Positions 17,572-26,037 of a DNA stretch of 48,573 nucleotides are shown here, piece by piece; positions within the stretch are counted from its first letter, which is position 1; every line of letters begins with the position of its first letter. This stretch comes from an uncultured Oscillospiraceae bacterium (lineage in GTDB: Bacteria; Bacillota; Clostridia; Oscillospirales; Ruminococcaceae): assembly GCA_900546885.1 (NCBI GenBank), contig UREN01000008.1, positions 1-48,573 of the forward strand, in the 5' to 3' direction. Position numbers and translations under genes: made by a program. The notes under the pieces were generated by a model, which did not search any database, had not been told where the DNA came from, and saw only the letters and a list, made by a program, of their open reading frames with translations.

Positions 17572-19014
17572 TTATAGGGCAAGGCCGTCCAGCAATTCTG
17601 GCAGATTTCCCTTTGAGTGCTGTGCAAATGCGAGTGCATGCCCCGTATACTGAAAAATCAACTTTACCAACATTGAGAACAACTCTGCCTTTTCCTTTTC
17701 CCCCAAAGAAACAGTTTTTTCTCGAAAGAAAAAGCTCTCTATTTCTGTCAATGTCCCCAATAATTCCTGTGCTGCCACCTCTTTGGTATCACTTTGCGCC
17801 AAGGCATACAGCTTATTCGCCAAAGATTCCTCTTCTTTCCCCCAAAAGGGGAAAATCGTCTTACTATTGCTCGAGCCCATTGGGGTTTCTAGCAGGGCAT
17901 TGCGCATGCGGGCCAGCACAACGCACGATGCCTCCCGCTTTTTTAGAAACGCCGCTTCCTCTTCATACAATACACCAATGCCGTTCCAATATTTGCGAAA
18001 CCGCACAGCTTCTTGCGCTGCTGTACGCGTGCATGCCGTGCGTTCCAACGGCAGATATTCATTCCAATTCTCTAGCAGGCCTGTACCCGCCTGGTATGCT
18101 CTCCAGAAAATAGACGCTGCCCCACGTGTATGCGAATGGCATACTTCTGTGCTGTGAAGCATGCATGTACAACAGCCTGCACGCAGCAAATCGGCTGCGT
18201 ACATCATATCTTCGGCAAATTCGCCATGGAACGGATGGCTGTTCCACACTTCTTTCTTTGTCATATGGGCCACATCATCAATGTAAAGCACAGGCTCCCA
18301 TTCGCGGAAAGTTTTAGGCATATGCAACATTTTATCAATATGGTCTTTAAAACTGTTTGCTTTTGTTTGGATATTCTGCTGCACTTCATATTTTGCCATC
18401 ATGTCTGCCGAACAATGAGGGGCCTGCCTGCAGGAAACCGCATCTACCCCCGCATACAAAAGCATACACGCCATTTTATAAAGTGCGTCAGGGCGGTCAA
18501 AACAAGCGTCCTGCACCGTAAAAAGCAGCAATTCTCCCTGTGCATGCTGTGCGCCAAGATTGCGTGCAGCACTGTGAGAAAAATTCTGCTTGCGAATGGG
18601 GAGGACTTTGGCCCCATATTGCCGTGCCACATCACAGGTTCCATCTGAACTTTGTGTGACAACTGTGATATATTCTATTTCGCTCAACCCTTTTTGGTTT
18701 TTAAGCGAATTCAGTAGTGTAGGAAGTTCCTTTTCCCCTTGAAAAGCTGGGATAATCACAGAAATCTTCACCGGCAAAACTGGTGGTGCCTTTACTATGA
18801 TAGCATCCACATCAGGAAAATCCGTATGAAAAAACGGCTTACACAGCTTCTCGCGCAGATAGCGGGCTGGCCATGTCAACTTCCATACAGGGTCATCCAC
18901 CACAGTTTCATGCAGCTTCTGCAATTTTTGAAACGAACTCTGAGCAGCTGCATTTTGCTCCATCAGCAATTTTATCCCCTGCTCTAAACTGGCAATATAT
19001 TCTTGTTCGTCCAT
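17572..19014 (-). CDS. Family 2 glycosyltransferase, AT-rich
   Basis: A 480-residue protein with a coiled-coil-like N-terminus (residues 1-60, Gln/Leu-rich), then a GT2 (GT-A fold) domain beginning VKISVIIPAFQGEKELPTLLNSL at about residue 81. Later come FSHSAARNLGAQHAQGELLLFTVQDA and AEDMMYAADLLRAG, the equivalents of the nucleotide-sugar and acceptor regions. The aspartate dyad DxD appears as VQDA. The C-terminal 130 residues are helical and unassigned. Base composition is clearly lower in GC than all neighbours and codon use differs, which suggests recent acquisition. It lies in a minus-strand run with two other glycosyltransferases. Confidence 0.85.
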   Translation of the reverse strand: MDEQEYIASLEQGIKLLMEQNAAAQSSFQKLQKLHETVVDDPVWKLTWPARYLREKLCKPFFHTDFPDVDAIIVKAPPVLPVKISVIIPAFQGEKELPTLLNSLKNQKGLSEIEYITVVTQSSDGTCDVARQYGAKVLPIRKQNFSHSAARNLGAQHAQGELLLFTVQDACFDRPDALYKMACMLLYAGVDAVSCRQAPHCSADMMAKYEVQQNIQTKANSFKDHIDKMLHMPKTFREWEPVLYIDDVAHMTKKEVWNSHPFHGEFAEDMMYAADLLRAGCCTCMLHSTEVCHSHTRGAASIFWRAYQAGTGLLENWNEYLPLERTACTRTAAQEAVRFRKYWNGIGVLYEEEAAFLKKREASCVVLARMRNALLETPMGSSNSKTIFPFWGKEEESLANKLYALAQSDTKEVAAQELLGTLTEIESFFFREKTVSLGEKEKAELFSMLVKLIFQYTGHALAFAQHSKGNLPELLDGLAL

Positions 19015-19041
19015 TTTGACAGTCCTTTCAAATACCAGGCA

Positions 19042-19368
19042 TTATTCCCCTTGCGGCACCGCCAGAAGGCGGCACACCTCGGCGCCCACCGTGGCGGGCG
19101 AGGCGAACGTCACGCCGCGCATGCTGGGCTCCAGCGGCTGGGCCCCGGCCGCCTTTGGCGAAAGCACCACCAGCGCCGCATCTGGCAGCTTGGCGCGCGC
19201 GTCCAGCACGGCGGCCCACATCTGCTCTGCATCCTGTGCGCAAAGCAGCACCACGGCGTTTTTCAGCGTTTTGCGCTTTGCGCTTGCCTGCGAGGCCAGC
19301 TCTGTGAGGTAATAGGCCCCCAGCACCGCCAGCATCGTCACCAGAATCAGCAAGATTCCGCTGAGCAT
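19042..19368 (-). CDS. Small membrane-anchored protein, unknown function
   Basis: A 108-residue protein: one N-terminal hydrophobic helix (MLSGILLILVTMLAVLGAYYL) followed by a basic patch (ASAKRKTLK) and a small alpha/beta domain with alternating strands (NAVVLLC, AALVVLSP, VTFAS). I do not recognise a family. It lies between glycosyltransferase genes on the same strand, 27 bases before one and 53 after the other. Its ribosome binding site (AAGGGGGAG) is inside one arm of a 10-bp hairpin. GC content is high, like the chromosome and unlike the glycosyltransferase downstream. A regulatory or scaffolding role in surface polysaccharide export is only a guess. Confidence 0.7.
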   Translation of the reverse strand: MLSGILLILVTMLAVLGAYYLTELASQASAKRKTLKNAVVLLCAQDAEQMWAAVLDARAKLPDAALVVLSPKAAGAQPLEPSMRGVTFASPATVGAEVCRLLAVPQGE

Positions 19369-19377
19369 GTTCCACTC

Positions 19378-19409
19378 CCCCTTTCCCGCTATCCTATGTG
19401 GGAAAGGGG
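19378..19409 (-). promoter_or_regulatory. Hairpin masking a ribosome binding site
   Basis: A perfect 10-bp stem, CCCCTTTCCC (19378-19387) with GGGAAAGGGG (19400-19409), 12-base loop. On the minus strand the 3' arm contains the GGGAAAGGGGGAG binding site of the 108-residue protein. No T tract follows on minus, so it does not look like a terminator for the upstream glycosyltransferase. Confidence 0.6.
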
Positions 19410-19421
19410 AAAAGCGTTCTT

Positions 19422-21215
19422 TTATTCAGAATCCCGGTTCGCCATATTTTCAAGATAAATGTGAAGCTTTCCACACGCTTCCATGCACCGCATATCAGCA
19501 ATCATGCCGTCACAAAAACGGCGCATATCGGCAAGGCTCACCTGAAATTGCAGTTCTGGGTTTTCATAAAAAATTTTGTTGTACTTGCGGTACTTTTCAA
19601 TGCGCTCTGCCGTCTGGCGCGCACCCGCAGGCAGCACAAACACAGAAGTGGCGCGGTCAATGTCCACATGGTCCGGGTCGATGCGCTTGCCCTTGGCCAA
19701 AAAGCGCATCCACATAAACCAATCCTCGTTGCCCTCCATTTCTTCGTGCAGGCCGCCGCACGCCTCAAACAGGCTTTTTTTGAACACAGCACTTTGAATG
19801 GGGATCTGGCAGGTTTGGCACATGGTAAACAGGTCCACCCTGTCAAAATGCATGGGGTGGACATCCCGCACTTCATACTGCCATTGCGTTTCGTCCTGCA
19901 TGTCCACCTTCATCACCATTGCACAGCCCAAAATCAGGTCTGCCTGCGGATGCTCGTTTGCCTTGGCGGCCATCAGTTCCAAATGGTCCGGGTAAAAATA
20001 GTCATCGTCATCCAGAAAATTGAGGTATTCCCCCGTGGCTGCCCGCAGCCCCATGTTGCCGTTTTTTCCTCGCCCCTGCCGCGTGCCCGTGCACAGATAA
20101 TGGATGGGAAGGTCGGCAAACTCCTGTTCCACCATGGCCCGGCTTACCGGTTCGCCGTCCTCGGCCACAATAACTTCAAAGTTCCGGTATGTCTGCCAGC
20201 GCAGCGTCTGCAACGTTTTTCGCAGGCTTTGCGGGCGCGCGCAGGTGCGCACCACCACGCTGAATTTCGGGCCCTGCCGCACCGGCGCCTCCAACACAAA
20301 GCGGCCTCGTTCCGGCGCATGCGCAGGTGCCAGCAGATGCTGTGCCGCGCAAATGGGCGCTGCCGCGGCTGCACAAAACAGTGCTTTGCTGCGCCTGCGC
20401 CAACCTGCAAAGCCGGGTATTTTGAGGAAATGAGAAAGATATTGCTTGCCCAGCACCTTGCGCACGTGTGCGAAGTGCTGCGGGTGCCGCAGCGTGCGAA
20501 GATATTGCACATTGGCCTGCACCATTTGCCGGAATGTGCCGTATTTATAACTTAAAAGCAGGTTTCCAAGCTGTGTGCCTGCATATTCCCGCAGGCTGCT
20601 GGCCTGCGTATTTTCCCGGTTCAGCACAAAATGATAAACCAGCGCCTGCGGCACATAATACAGCGGCGTGCCATGCGCCCGAATGCGCCAGGAGAGGTCG
20701 ACATCTTCACAATACATAAAAATATGCTCGTCAAAGCCGCCCACGGCTGTGAACGCAGCGCGCCGCACGCAAAAAGCGGCGCCGCTGGCCCATGGCGTCT
20801 CCAGCGTGACGGGGTCAAAATGGTGGCCCATCTCGCGCGGCAGCTGCCTGCATTCGAACCCTCCTGCCTGCGGCCGGGCGGCTGCCGCCTCGTCCAAGGC
20901 AACGAACACCTCCGGGTCTACAGCCGTATCTACGTTCAGGAACAACAACATGTCAGCCTGGCCCGCCCGTGCACCCGCGTTGCACGCCGCGCCAAAGCCC
21001 ACATTTTTTGCCCCGCGCACAATGGTAAAGCCGCCGAATTCCGGGTGTTCGGCACGCAGCTGTTCCAGCAAAGGCAGCGTGCCGTCCTGAGAAGCGTTAT
21101 CTGCAAACACAAGATGCAGCTGATCTTTCGGGTAATGCGCCGAAGCCAGGGCCTGCACGCAGCCGCGCAGCCATTTTTCACTGTTATAGGTCACCATGAC
21201 GATATCATACTGCAT
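19422..21215 (-). CDS. Tandem-domain family 2 glycosyltransferase
   Basis: A 597-residue protein with two GT2 domains. The first (residues 1-215) resembles rhamnosyltransferase-like GT2 enzymes: YDIVMVTYNSEKWLRGC, NVGFGAACNAG, LFLNVDTAVD and an acceptor segment GGFDEHIFMYCEDVDLSWR. The second (about 318-520) begins KFSVVVRTCARPQSLRKTL and has YLNFLDDDDYFYPDHLEL with the DxD metal motif and EGNEDWFMWMRFL. It probably adds two sugars, or alternates, in a surface glycan. It overlaps nothing; the next gene on the strand is the small membrane protein. GC is intermediate between chromosome and the AT-rich glycosyltransferase. Confidence 0.9.
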   Translation of the reverse strand: MQYDIVMVTYNSEKWLRGCVQALASAHYPKDQLHLVFADNASQDGTLPLLEQLRAEHPEFGGFTIVRGAKNVGFGAACNAGARAGQADMLLFLNVDTAVDPEVFVALDEAAAARPQAGGFECRQLPREMGHHFDPVTLETPWASGAAFCVRRAAFTAVGGFDEHIFMYCEDVDLSWRIRAHGTPLYYVPQALVYHFVLNRENTQASSLREYAGTQLGNLLLSYKYGTFRQMVQANVQYLRTLRHPQHFAHVRKVLGKQYLSHFLKIPGFAGWRRRSKALFCAAAAAPICAAQHLLAPAHAPERGRFVLEAPVRQGPKFSVVVRTCARPQSLRKTLQTLRWQTYRNFEVIVAEDGEPVSRAMVEQEFADLPIHYLCTGTRQGRGKNGNMGLRAATGEYLNFLDDDDYFYPDHLELMAAKANEHPQADLILGCAMVMKVDMQDETQWQYEVRDVHPMHFDRVDLFTMCQTCQIPIQSAVFKKSLFEACGGLHEEMEGNEDWFMWMRFLAKGKRIDPDHVDIDRATSVFVLPAGARQTAERIEKYRKYNKIFYENPELQFQVSLADMRRFCDGMIADMRCMEACGKLHIYLENMANRDSE

Positions 21216-21230
21216 GGTTTTTCCTCCTTG

Positions 21231-22289
21231 TTACTTTTTCCCTCTGCGCAAAAATGCGGTGAGGCGCCAGGGGAAGGATTCCCTTGCTGTCTGCGCAAAC
21301 GCGGCATATTCGTCTATAGAGCGCATGCGGGCAGGGTCTTGTTCCAGCACCTCTACCCGCGCGCCAGATAGAAAGCTGCCCGCACGCACCAGCCAGCGGC
21401 CAAACGCCCGCAGCGGCCCTGTGCACCGCCAGGAAGCAGAGCCCGCCACCGCATATGCGGCGTCGCGAAACTCCTGCGCATGCTCGCGCAGATAATTCTG
21501 TCTTGCATCCACATACCATACATGGTCTGCAATTTCACCCATAGAAGTATGCAACGAGTAATTTTGGGCTTTCTCAAAGAAATGTGTTTTGCCTGCTTCA
21601 AAAGCCTGCCTGCGTTGTGCGCGCACCACGGGATCTTCCGGTGTTTTGAACTCGCTTGTCACCACGCCGCACGTCACAGGCTGCTGCACACTGGCATAGC
21701 GCATCCACAGGTCCCAGTCTTCAAACACGTCCATCTGTTCATCCAGGCCGCCGTATTCTTCAAACAGGCTTTTGGCAAACAGCACCGCCTGAATGGGCAC
21801 GATGTTGTTGCAGGCCACGTCCACACGCGTGGCCCCCTGCACAGGGTATGCTTTGCGGCTCTGCGTCACCCATGTGACGCCGTCTGCCTCATAATGGCCG
21901 CAAAGTTCTGTGCTGGCGGCAAAAAACAGCCTTTCCTGCGGGTGTTCGCGCAAAAGGGCCTGCCAGGTTTCAATGTATTGGGGCAAAAGCGCGTCGTCAT
22001 CATCAAAAAAGCACAAATAGTCCCCTTTTGCCAGGCGGGCGGCACGGTTGCCTGCCGCGCTCCGGCCCACATGTGTGCCGGTTGCCTCATAGTGCAATGG
22101 GAAATACGGTGCAAATTCCTGCACAACGTCCTCGGAGGTGGCCTTGCCGTCCTCCACCACCACAACCTCATAGCCCTCTTTCACCGTTTGGGCGCGCACC
22201 GTCTCCAGCGCGCAGCGCAAAAGGCGCCCGCGCGCATGTGTGCGCACCAAAATGGAAATAAGAGGCTGCGCTGTATTGTTTTCGCTCAT
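21231..22289 (-). CDS. Family 2 glycosyltransferase
   Basis: A 352-residue GT2 protein starting PLISILVRTHARGRLLRCALETV. Nucleotide-sugar motifs: VVVVEDGKATSED, GRSAAGNRAARLAKGDYLCFFDDDDALLPQY (DxD metal motif) and FEDWDLWMRYA in the acceptor region. The second domain of the neighbouring 597-residue enzyme is similar in organisation (LDDDDYFYP and EDWFMWMRFL), so the two probably arose by duplication. The ATG at 22287-22289 with AAGGGATGG upstream is preferred over one seven codons earlier. First gene of the minus-strand polysaccharide run, behind an extended -10 promoter. Confidence 0.9.
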   Translation of the reverse strand: MSENNTAQPLISILVRTHARGRLLRCALETVRAQTVKEGYEVVVVEDGKATSEDVVQEFAPYFPLHYEATGTHVGRSAAGNRAARLAKGDYLCFFDDDDALLPQYIETWQALLREHPQERLFFAASTELCGHYEADGVTWVTQSRKAYPVQGATRVDVACNNIVPIQAVLFAKSLFEEYGGLDEQMDVFEDWDLWMRYASVQQPVTCGVVTSEFKTPEDPVVRAQRRQAFEAGKTHFFEKAQNYSLHTSMGEIADHVWYVDARQNYLREHAQEFRDAAYAVAGSASWRCTGPLRAFGRWLVRAGSFLSGARVEVLEQDPARMRSIDEYAAFAQTARESFPWRLTAFLRRGKK

Positions 22290-22378
22290 AAAGCCATCCC
22301 TTCCGTCCATCCCATTTGGCCGCCGGCCGCTGCGAATGCCGCCGGCTCTCTTCTTTCAGCCCGTCGGCCGTCAAAGAG

Positions 22379-22387
22379 ATTATAGCA
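22379..22387 (-). promoter_or_regulatory. Extended -10 promoter of glycosyltransferase run
   Basis: TGCTATAAT on the minus strand (TATAAT at 22379-22384). No good -35 box at the expected distance. Located 90 bases before the first glycosyltransferase start. Confidence 0.6.
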
Positions 22388-22421
22388 TAAATACAGCCTT
22401 CACGAAAGCTGCTGTATACAG

Positions 22422-22457
22422 AAAAGCCCGGCAATCCGCCAGGACTGCCGGGCTTTT
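22422..22457 (-). terminator. metK terminator
   Basis: A 12-bp stem AAAAGCCCGGCA/TGCCGGGCTTTT (22422-22433 with 22446-22457); the loop holds a further TCC/GGA pair. T tracts on both sides, so it can act in both directions. About 80 bases past the metK stop. Confidence 0.85.
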
Positions 22458-22537
22458 TAAACTGCGCCAGACGCAAAAACGTTGTGAAAAACCAATGCTT
22501 TCCTGCATCCATATGCGTGAGGCCGGGGCTTTTTGCC

Positions 22538-23683
22538 TTATGCCCGGGCCAGCGCCGCCTTCAGCGCGGCGGCCTTATCGGTGTTTTCCCAGGCCACGCC
22601 CAGGTCTTCGCGGCCCATGTGGCCGTAGGCCGCAAGGGCGCGGTAGATGGGCTTTTTGAGGCCCAGCGCCTCGATGATAGCGGCCGGGCGAAGGTCGAAC
22701 ACCTGTTCCACCGCGGCCTCAATGGCGCCCTCGTCCACCGCGGCGGTGCCGAAGGTGTCCACCCGGATGCTGACGGGCTGCGCCACGCCAATGGCGTAGG
22801 CAAGCTGCACCTCGCAGCGGCGCGCAAGGCCCGCCGCCACCACGTTTTTTGCCACCCAGCGCGCGGCGTAGGCGGCCGAGCGGTCTACCTTTGTGGGGTC
22901 TTTGCCCGAGAACGCGCCGCCGCCGTGGCGGCCCATGCCGCCGTAAGTGTCCACAATAATCTTGCGCCCGGTGAGGCCGGAGTCGCCCTGCGGGCCGCCC
23001 ACCACAAAGCGGCCGGTGGGGTTGATGTAATATTTGGTGTTTTCGTCCACAAGGGCGGCGGGCAGCACAGGGGCAATTACCTCGCGGCGGATATCTTCGC
23101 GCAGCTGCGCCAGCGCCACATCGGCCGAGTGCTGGGTGGAAATTACCACCGCCTCAATGCGCACGGGCTCATCGCCGTCATATTCCACCGTCACCTGGCT
23201 TTTGCCGTCCGGCCGCAGGTAGCCCAGCGTGCCGTCCTTGCGCACGGCGGTAAGGCGCTTGGCCAGCTTGTGCGCCAGCGAGATGGGCAAAGGCATCAGC
23301 TCGGGCGTTTCGGTGCAGGCATAGCCGAACATCATGCCCTGGTCGCCCGCGCCGCCCGGGTTCACACCCATGGCGATATCCGGGCTTTGCTCGTCGATGT
23401 TGGAGATCACGGCGCAGGTGTCGGCGTCAAAGCCGTATTTGGCGCGCGTATAGCCGATGTCGCGCACCACATCGCGCACAATTTTCTGCAGGTCTACATA
23501 GCCCTCGGTGGTAATTTCGCCCATGATGTGCACAAGGCCGGTGGAGGCCGTTACCTCGCAGGCCACGCGGCTGTTTTCGTCCTGGCGCAGAAGCTCGTCC
23601 AGCACGGCGTCGGCAATTTGGTCGCAGATTTTATCGGAATGGCCCTCGGTGACCGATTCCGACGTGAAAAATTTGTTTGCCAT
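22538..23683 (-). CDS. metK: S-adenosylmethionine synthetase
   Basis: A 381-residue cytoplasmic enzyme making S-adenosylmethionine from methionine and ATP. Signatures: [24 protein letters not shown] at the start, the [12 protein letters not shown] hexapeptide region (about residues 113-124), and [22 protein letters not shown] (P-loop-like, about 252-273). Length is near the family norm. The ATG at 23681-23683 follows GAAAGGAGA. It stands alone behind a SAM-I riboswitch and terminator, so its product represses its own transcription. Confidence 0.99.
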   Translation of the reverse strand: MANKFFTSESVTEGHSDKICDQIADAVLDELLRQDENSRVACEVTASTGLVHIMGEITTEGYVDLQKIVRDVVRDIGYTRAKYGFDADTCAVISNIDEQSPDIAMGVNPGGAGDQGMMFGYACTETPELMPLPISLAHKLAKRLTAVRKDGTLGYLRPDGKSQVTVEYDGDEPVRIEAVVISTQHSADVALAQLREDIRREVIAPVLPAALVDENTKYYINPTGRFVVGGPQGDSGLTGRKIIVDTYGGMGRHGGGAFSGKDPTKVDRSAAYAARWVAKNVVAAGLARRCEVQLAYAIGVAQPVSIRVDTFGTAAVDEGAIEAAVEQVFDLRPAAIIEALGLKKPIYRALAAYGHMGREDLGVAWENTDKAAALKAALARA

Positions 23684-23760
23684 AGCGTTCTCCTTTCGCG
23701 GTTGCTCGTCTTTTCTTCGCGCGGCGGCCCTGCACGCGCCTTTGGCGCCGTGCAAAGCAA

Positions 23761-23786
23761 AAAGCCCGGCGTTCACACCGGGCTTT
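23761..23786 (-). terminator. Riboswitch-controlled terminator before metK
   Basis: A 9-bp stem AAAGCCCGG/CCGGGCTTT (23761-23769 with 23778-23786) followed on the minus strand by TTTTTGCTTTG. It lies directly after the SAM-I aptamer, as expected for a transcriptional OFF switch. Confidence 0.9.
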
Positions 23787-23792
23787 GAAAAG

Positions 23793-23887
23793 CTTATCTT
23801 TCGGTGTACACCGCAGGATTTGGCACCTTGCCTCTCGGCAGGTTGTCGGACTTCACAGGGCCTGTTCCCTCCGTCGCTCTTGATAAG
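23793..23887 (-). promoter_or_regulatory. SAM-I riboswitch (S box)
   Basis: The 95-base aptamer on the minus strand shows the class signatures: P1 CTTATC/GATAAG pairing (23882-23887 with 23793-23798), TCAAGAG then GGAGGGA near the 5' side, CCGACAACCTGC in the junction and GGTGCCAAATCCTGC before the last helix with the closing GAAAGATAAG. It is followed by a terminator and metK. Confidence 0.96.
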
Positions 23888-23932
23888 ACGATATTCTGTT
23901 TTCGTTTGGCACATGGTTTTGTGCAAAACAAT

Positions 23933-23961
23933 ATTTTACAGGTTTCTTTTGCATTTGTCAA
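23933..23961 (-). promoter_or_regulatory. metK promoter
   Basis: Minus-strand TTGACA (23956-23961), 17 bases, TAAAAT (23933-23938). The -35 box overlaps the stop codon of the upstream ribU-like gene. Confidence 0.88.
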
Positions 23962-24521
23962 GCTTTTCCCTGCATGCCGTGCAGAAAACGGCTGAGCGGC
24001 TTATAGACAAGCAGCGTGACGGCGCCGTTCAGCGCGGCATACAGCAGGTTGAACGGGATGATGGCAGGCAGCAGCATTGCCACCACTTCCCCCACGGAAG
24101 AGCCCAGAAACAGCGGCGTGAACACCAGGTTGCACCCGCACATCACCGCCGTGCGCACCAGCACAGACACGCCCAGCGCCCCCACGGCGCCCTTGTAGGT
24201 GTGCCAGCGCCGGTAGATGAGCCCCGCGGCCAGCACGCAGGCCCCGGTGCCCAGAAAATGCATCAGAATGCCGATGGGCCCGCTGGCCGCGCTGACGGTG
24301 AGGCCCTGCACAATGCACACCACCCCGGCCAGGCCCAGCCCGGCCCACGGGCCGTACAGGAAGGTGCCAATCAGGATGGGCACGTCCGCCGGGTCGTATT
24401 CCAGAAACGGCGCCGCCGGAATGAGCGGAAAGTGGACGAAGGCCACCAGCAGCACGGCCAGCGCGGCCAGCATGCCCATGGTGGCAAGGCGAAGGGTGTT
24501 GCGTTTTGTTTGTGTGTTCAT
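23958..24521 (-). CDS. ribU: Riboflavin ECF transporter S component (RibU-like)
   Basis: A 187-residue membrane protein with about six helices, the substrate-binding S component of an energy-coupling factor transporter. Motifs fit RibU: LATMGMLAALAVLLVAFVHFPLIPAAPFLEYDPADVPILIGTFLYG in the N-terminal half, with the EYDPADVP segment typical of the riboflavin branch. The FMN riboswitch directly upstream makes riboflavin the likely substrate. The ATG (24519-24521) follows AAAGGAGG. The ATPase and T components are not in the window and are presumably shared and encoded elsewhere. Confidence 0.93.
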   Translation of the reverse strand: MNTQTKRNTLRLATMGMLAALAVLLVAFVHFPLIPAAPFLEYDPADVPILIGTFLYGPWAGLGLAGVVCIVQGLTVSAASGPIGILMHFLGTGACVLAAGLIYRRWHTYKGAVGALGVSVLVRTAVMCGCNLVFTPLFLGSSVGEVVAMLLPAIIPFNLLYAALNGAVTLLVYKPLSRFLHGMQGKA

Positions 24522-24572
24522 GGCAGAAAGCCTCCTTTGAAATTTGCCTGCTTCGCTGCCGTGCGGCCAAGC

Positions 24573-24610
24573 AAAAACGCCCCTTCGTGCAAAACCTGCA
24601 CAAAGGGGCG
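24573..24610 (-). terminator. Riboswitch-controlled terminator before ribU
   Basis: A 13-base stem with one mismatch (24578-24590 with 24598-24610), loop AAAACCT, followed on the minus strand by TTTTTGC. It lies between the FMN aptamer and the ribU start. Confidence 0.9.
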
Positions 24611-24631
24611 CGCACATGCCATGGGCCGCGC

Positions 24632-24749
24632 TGTTTCTTTCATCCGGACTGTACCGTCGGCTTTGGAATTTCACCAAATCGGCGCGAAGGGCTGCCTTCG
24701 CGTTCGTGGGCTTTACCACCGGTGGGGAATTTCACCCCGCCCCGAAACA
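24632..24749 (-). promoter_or_regulatory. FMN riboswitch (RFN element)
   Basis: The minus strand carries the RFN signatures in order: P1 TGTTTC/GAAACA (24744-24749 with 24632-24637), GGGGCGGGGTGAAATTCCCC, ACCGGTGGTAAAGCCCACGA, TTGGTGAAATTCCAAAGCCG and ACGGTACAGTCCGGATGAAAG. FMN binding should promote the downstream terminator. Confidence 0.97.
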
Positions 24750-24761
24750 AGCTTTGCCTTT

Positions 24762-24790
24762 ATGATAGCGCACTGCGCGCGAAAATGCAA
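24762..24790 (-). promoter_or_regulatory. ribU promoter
   Basis: Minus-strand TTGCAT (24785-24790), 17 bases, TATCAT (24762-24767), just upstream of the FMN aptamer. Confidence 0.8.
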
Positions 24791-24848
24791 GAAAAAACGC
24801 CGCGCGGGGCAAAAACTTTTGCTTTGGCCTGCGCGCGGGCCCGTTTTA

Positions 24849-24857
24849 TGGTACAAT
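24849..24857 (+). promoter_or_regulatory. Extended -10 promoter of mscS-family gene
   Basis: TGGTACAAT with TACAAT at 24852-24857; no good -35 at standard spacing. About 100 bases before the channel gene. The leader 24860-24950 shows no clear structured element beyond GC-rich segments. Confidence 0.5.
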
Positions 24858-24954
24858 AAAGCCAGCGCGCAGGGAAACACCGCTGCCTTTCCCTGCCGCA
24901 GGGCCCGCGCCCCCTGGGCACGGCGCCAACCATTTTGAAAAAAGGAGGGCTTTT

Positions 24955-26037
24955 ATGAGCCTGTTTGGCCTTTCCTTCTGGCAGCAGTGCCTGCCCGCCA
25001 TTTTGTTTCTTTTGCTGTGCGCCGGGGCCGCCGCTGTGGCCCACAGGCTGCTGGGGCCCGCCGTGGCGCGCCTGGCGCGCAAGCTGGGCCACCCGCACAT
25101 TGCCCTTGTGGCCGAGGCCTTTTTAAAGCCCGCCGCGCTGTGCATGCTGGCCGTGGGCGTGTGGGGCGCCAGCGCCCTGCTGCCCGAGGCCGTGCGCCTT
25201 GCCCTGCCTGCCCTGGGGGCCGTGGGCACCATTTGCAGCATTGCCTGCATTGTGTTCATCACCTGGGGCCTGCTGCGCGCGGCCAATCAGCTGCCCGCCC
25301 TGATTGAGGGCATTGGCGCACACCTGCCCCTTGCCACCGGGCGCGCGCTGGCCGTGTTCATTATGCGCATTGTGCAGGCGCTGGTGCTGCTGGTGGCCGC
25401 CGCCATGGTGCTGGCCAAGCTGGGCTACAACATCAACGGCGTGCTGGCCGGCCTGGGCCTGGGCGGCCTTTCGTTCGCGCTGGCCGGGCAGGATATGGTG
25501 AGCAACTTTTTCGGCGGCCTTGTGCTGGTGACCGAGCGGCCCTTTGAAATTGGCGACTGGGTGAGCACGCCGGACGTGGAGGGCACGGTGGAGGACATCA
25601 GCCTGCGCTCTACCAAGGTGCGCACGCTGGAAAACGCGCTTGTCATTGTGCCGAACTCGAAATTCACCACCACGCCCATCACCAACTGGACGCGCATGAA
25701 GATGCGCCTTGCCCGCTTTACCCTGGGGCTGGAATACAAAACATCGCCCGCCGCGCTGCAAAGCACGGTGCAGGCCGTAGAAGCCATGCTGAAAGGGCAC
25801 GAGGGCGTGCATGCCGGCACCGTGCAGGTGCGCCTGCTGGATTTTGGCCCCAGCAGCCTGGATGTAACCGTACAGTTTTACACCAAAACCACCGACATCA
25901 CCGAATACCGCGCCGTGCGGGAAGACATCAACCTGCGCATCCTGGGCATTCTGGCCGCGCAGGGCGTCAGCCTGGCCTTCCCCAGCCGCAGCCTGTATGT
26001 GGCAAGCACGGCCCCGGCCAAGGAGGAAAAGCCATGA
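24955..26037 (+). CDS. MscS-family mechanosensitive channel
   Basis: A 360-residue membrane protein of the small-conductance mechanosensitive channel family. Four or more N-terminal helices (1-160) are followed by the pore-lining helix GLGLGGLSFALAGQDMVSNFFGG (about residues 162-184). The beta domain follows (ERPFEIGDWVSTPDVEGTVEDISLRSTKVRTLEN, about 190-225), then the C-terminal alpha/beta domain ending with FPSRSLYVAS. It relieves hypo-osmotic stress. AAAGGAGGG precedes the ATG. The stop overlaps the next start as ATGA, so it forms an operon with the lipoprotein gene. Confidence 0.93.
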   Translation: MSLFGLSFWQQCLPAILFLLLCAGAAAVAHRLLGPAVARLARKLGHPHIALVAEAFLKPAALCMLAVGVWGASALLPEAVRLALPALGAVGTICSIACIVFITWGLLRAANQLPALIEGIGAHLPLATGRALAVFIMRIVQALVLLVAAAMVLAKLGYNINGVLAGLGLGGLSFALAGQDMVSNFFGGLVLVTERPFEIGDWVSTPDVEGTVEDISLRSTKVRTLENALVIVPNSKFTTTPITNWTRMKMRLARFTLGLEYKTSPAALQSTVQAVEAMLKGHEGVHAGTVQVRLLDFGPSSLDVTVQFYTKTTDITEYRAVREDINLRILGILAAQGVSLAFPSRSLYVASTAPAKEEKP

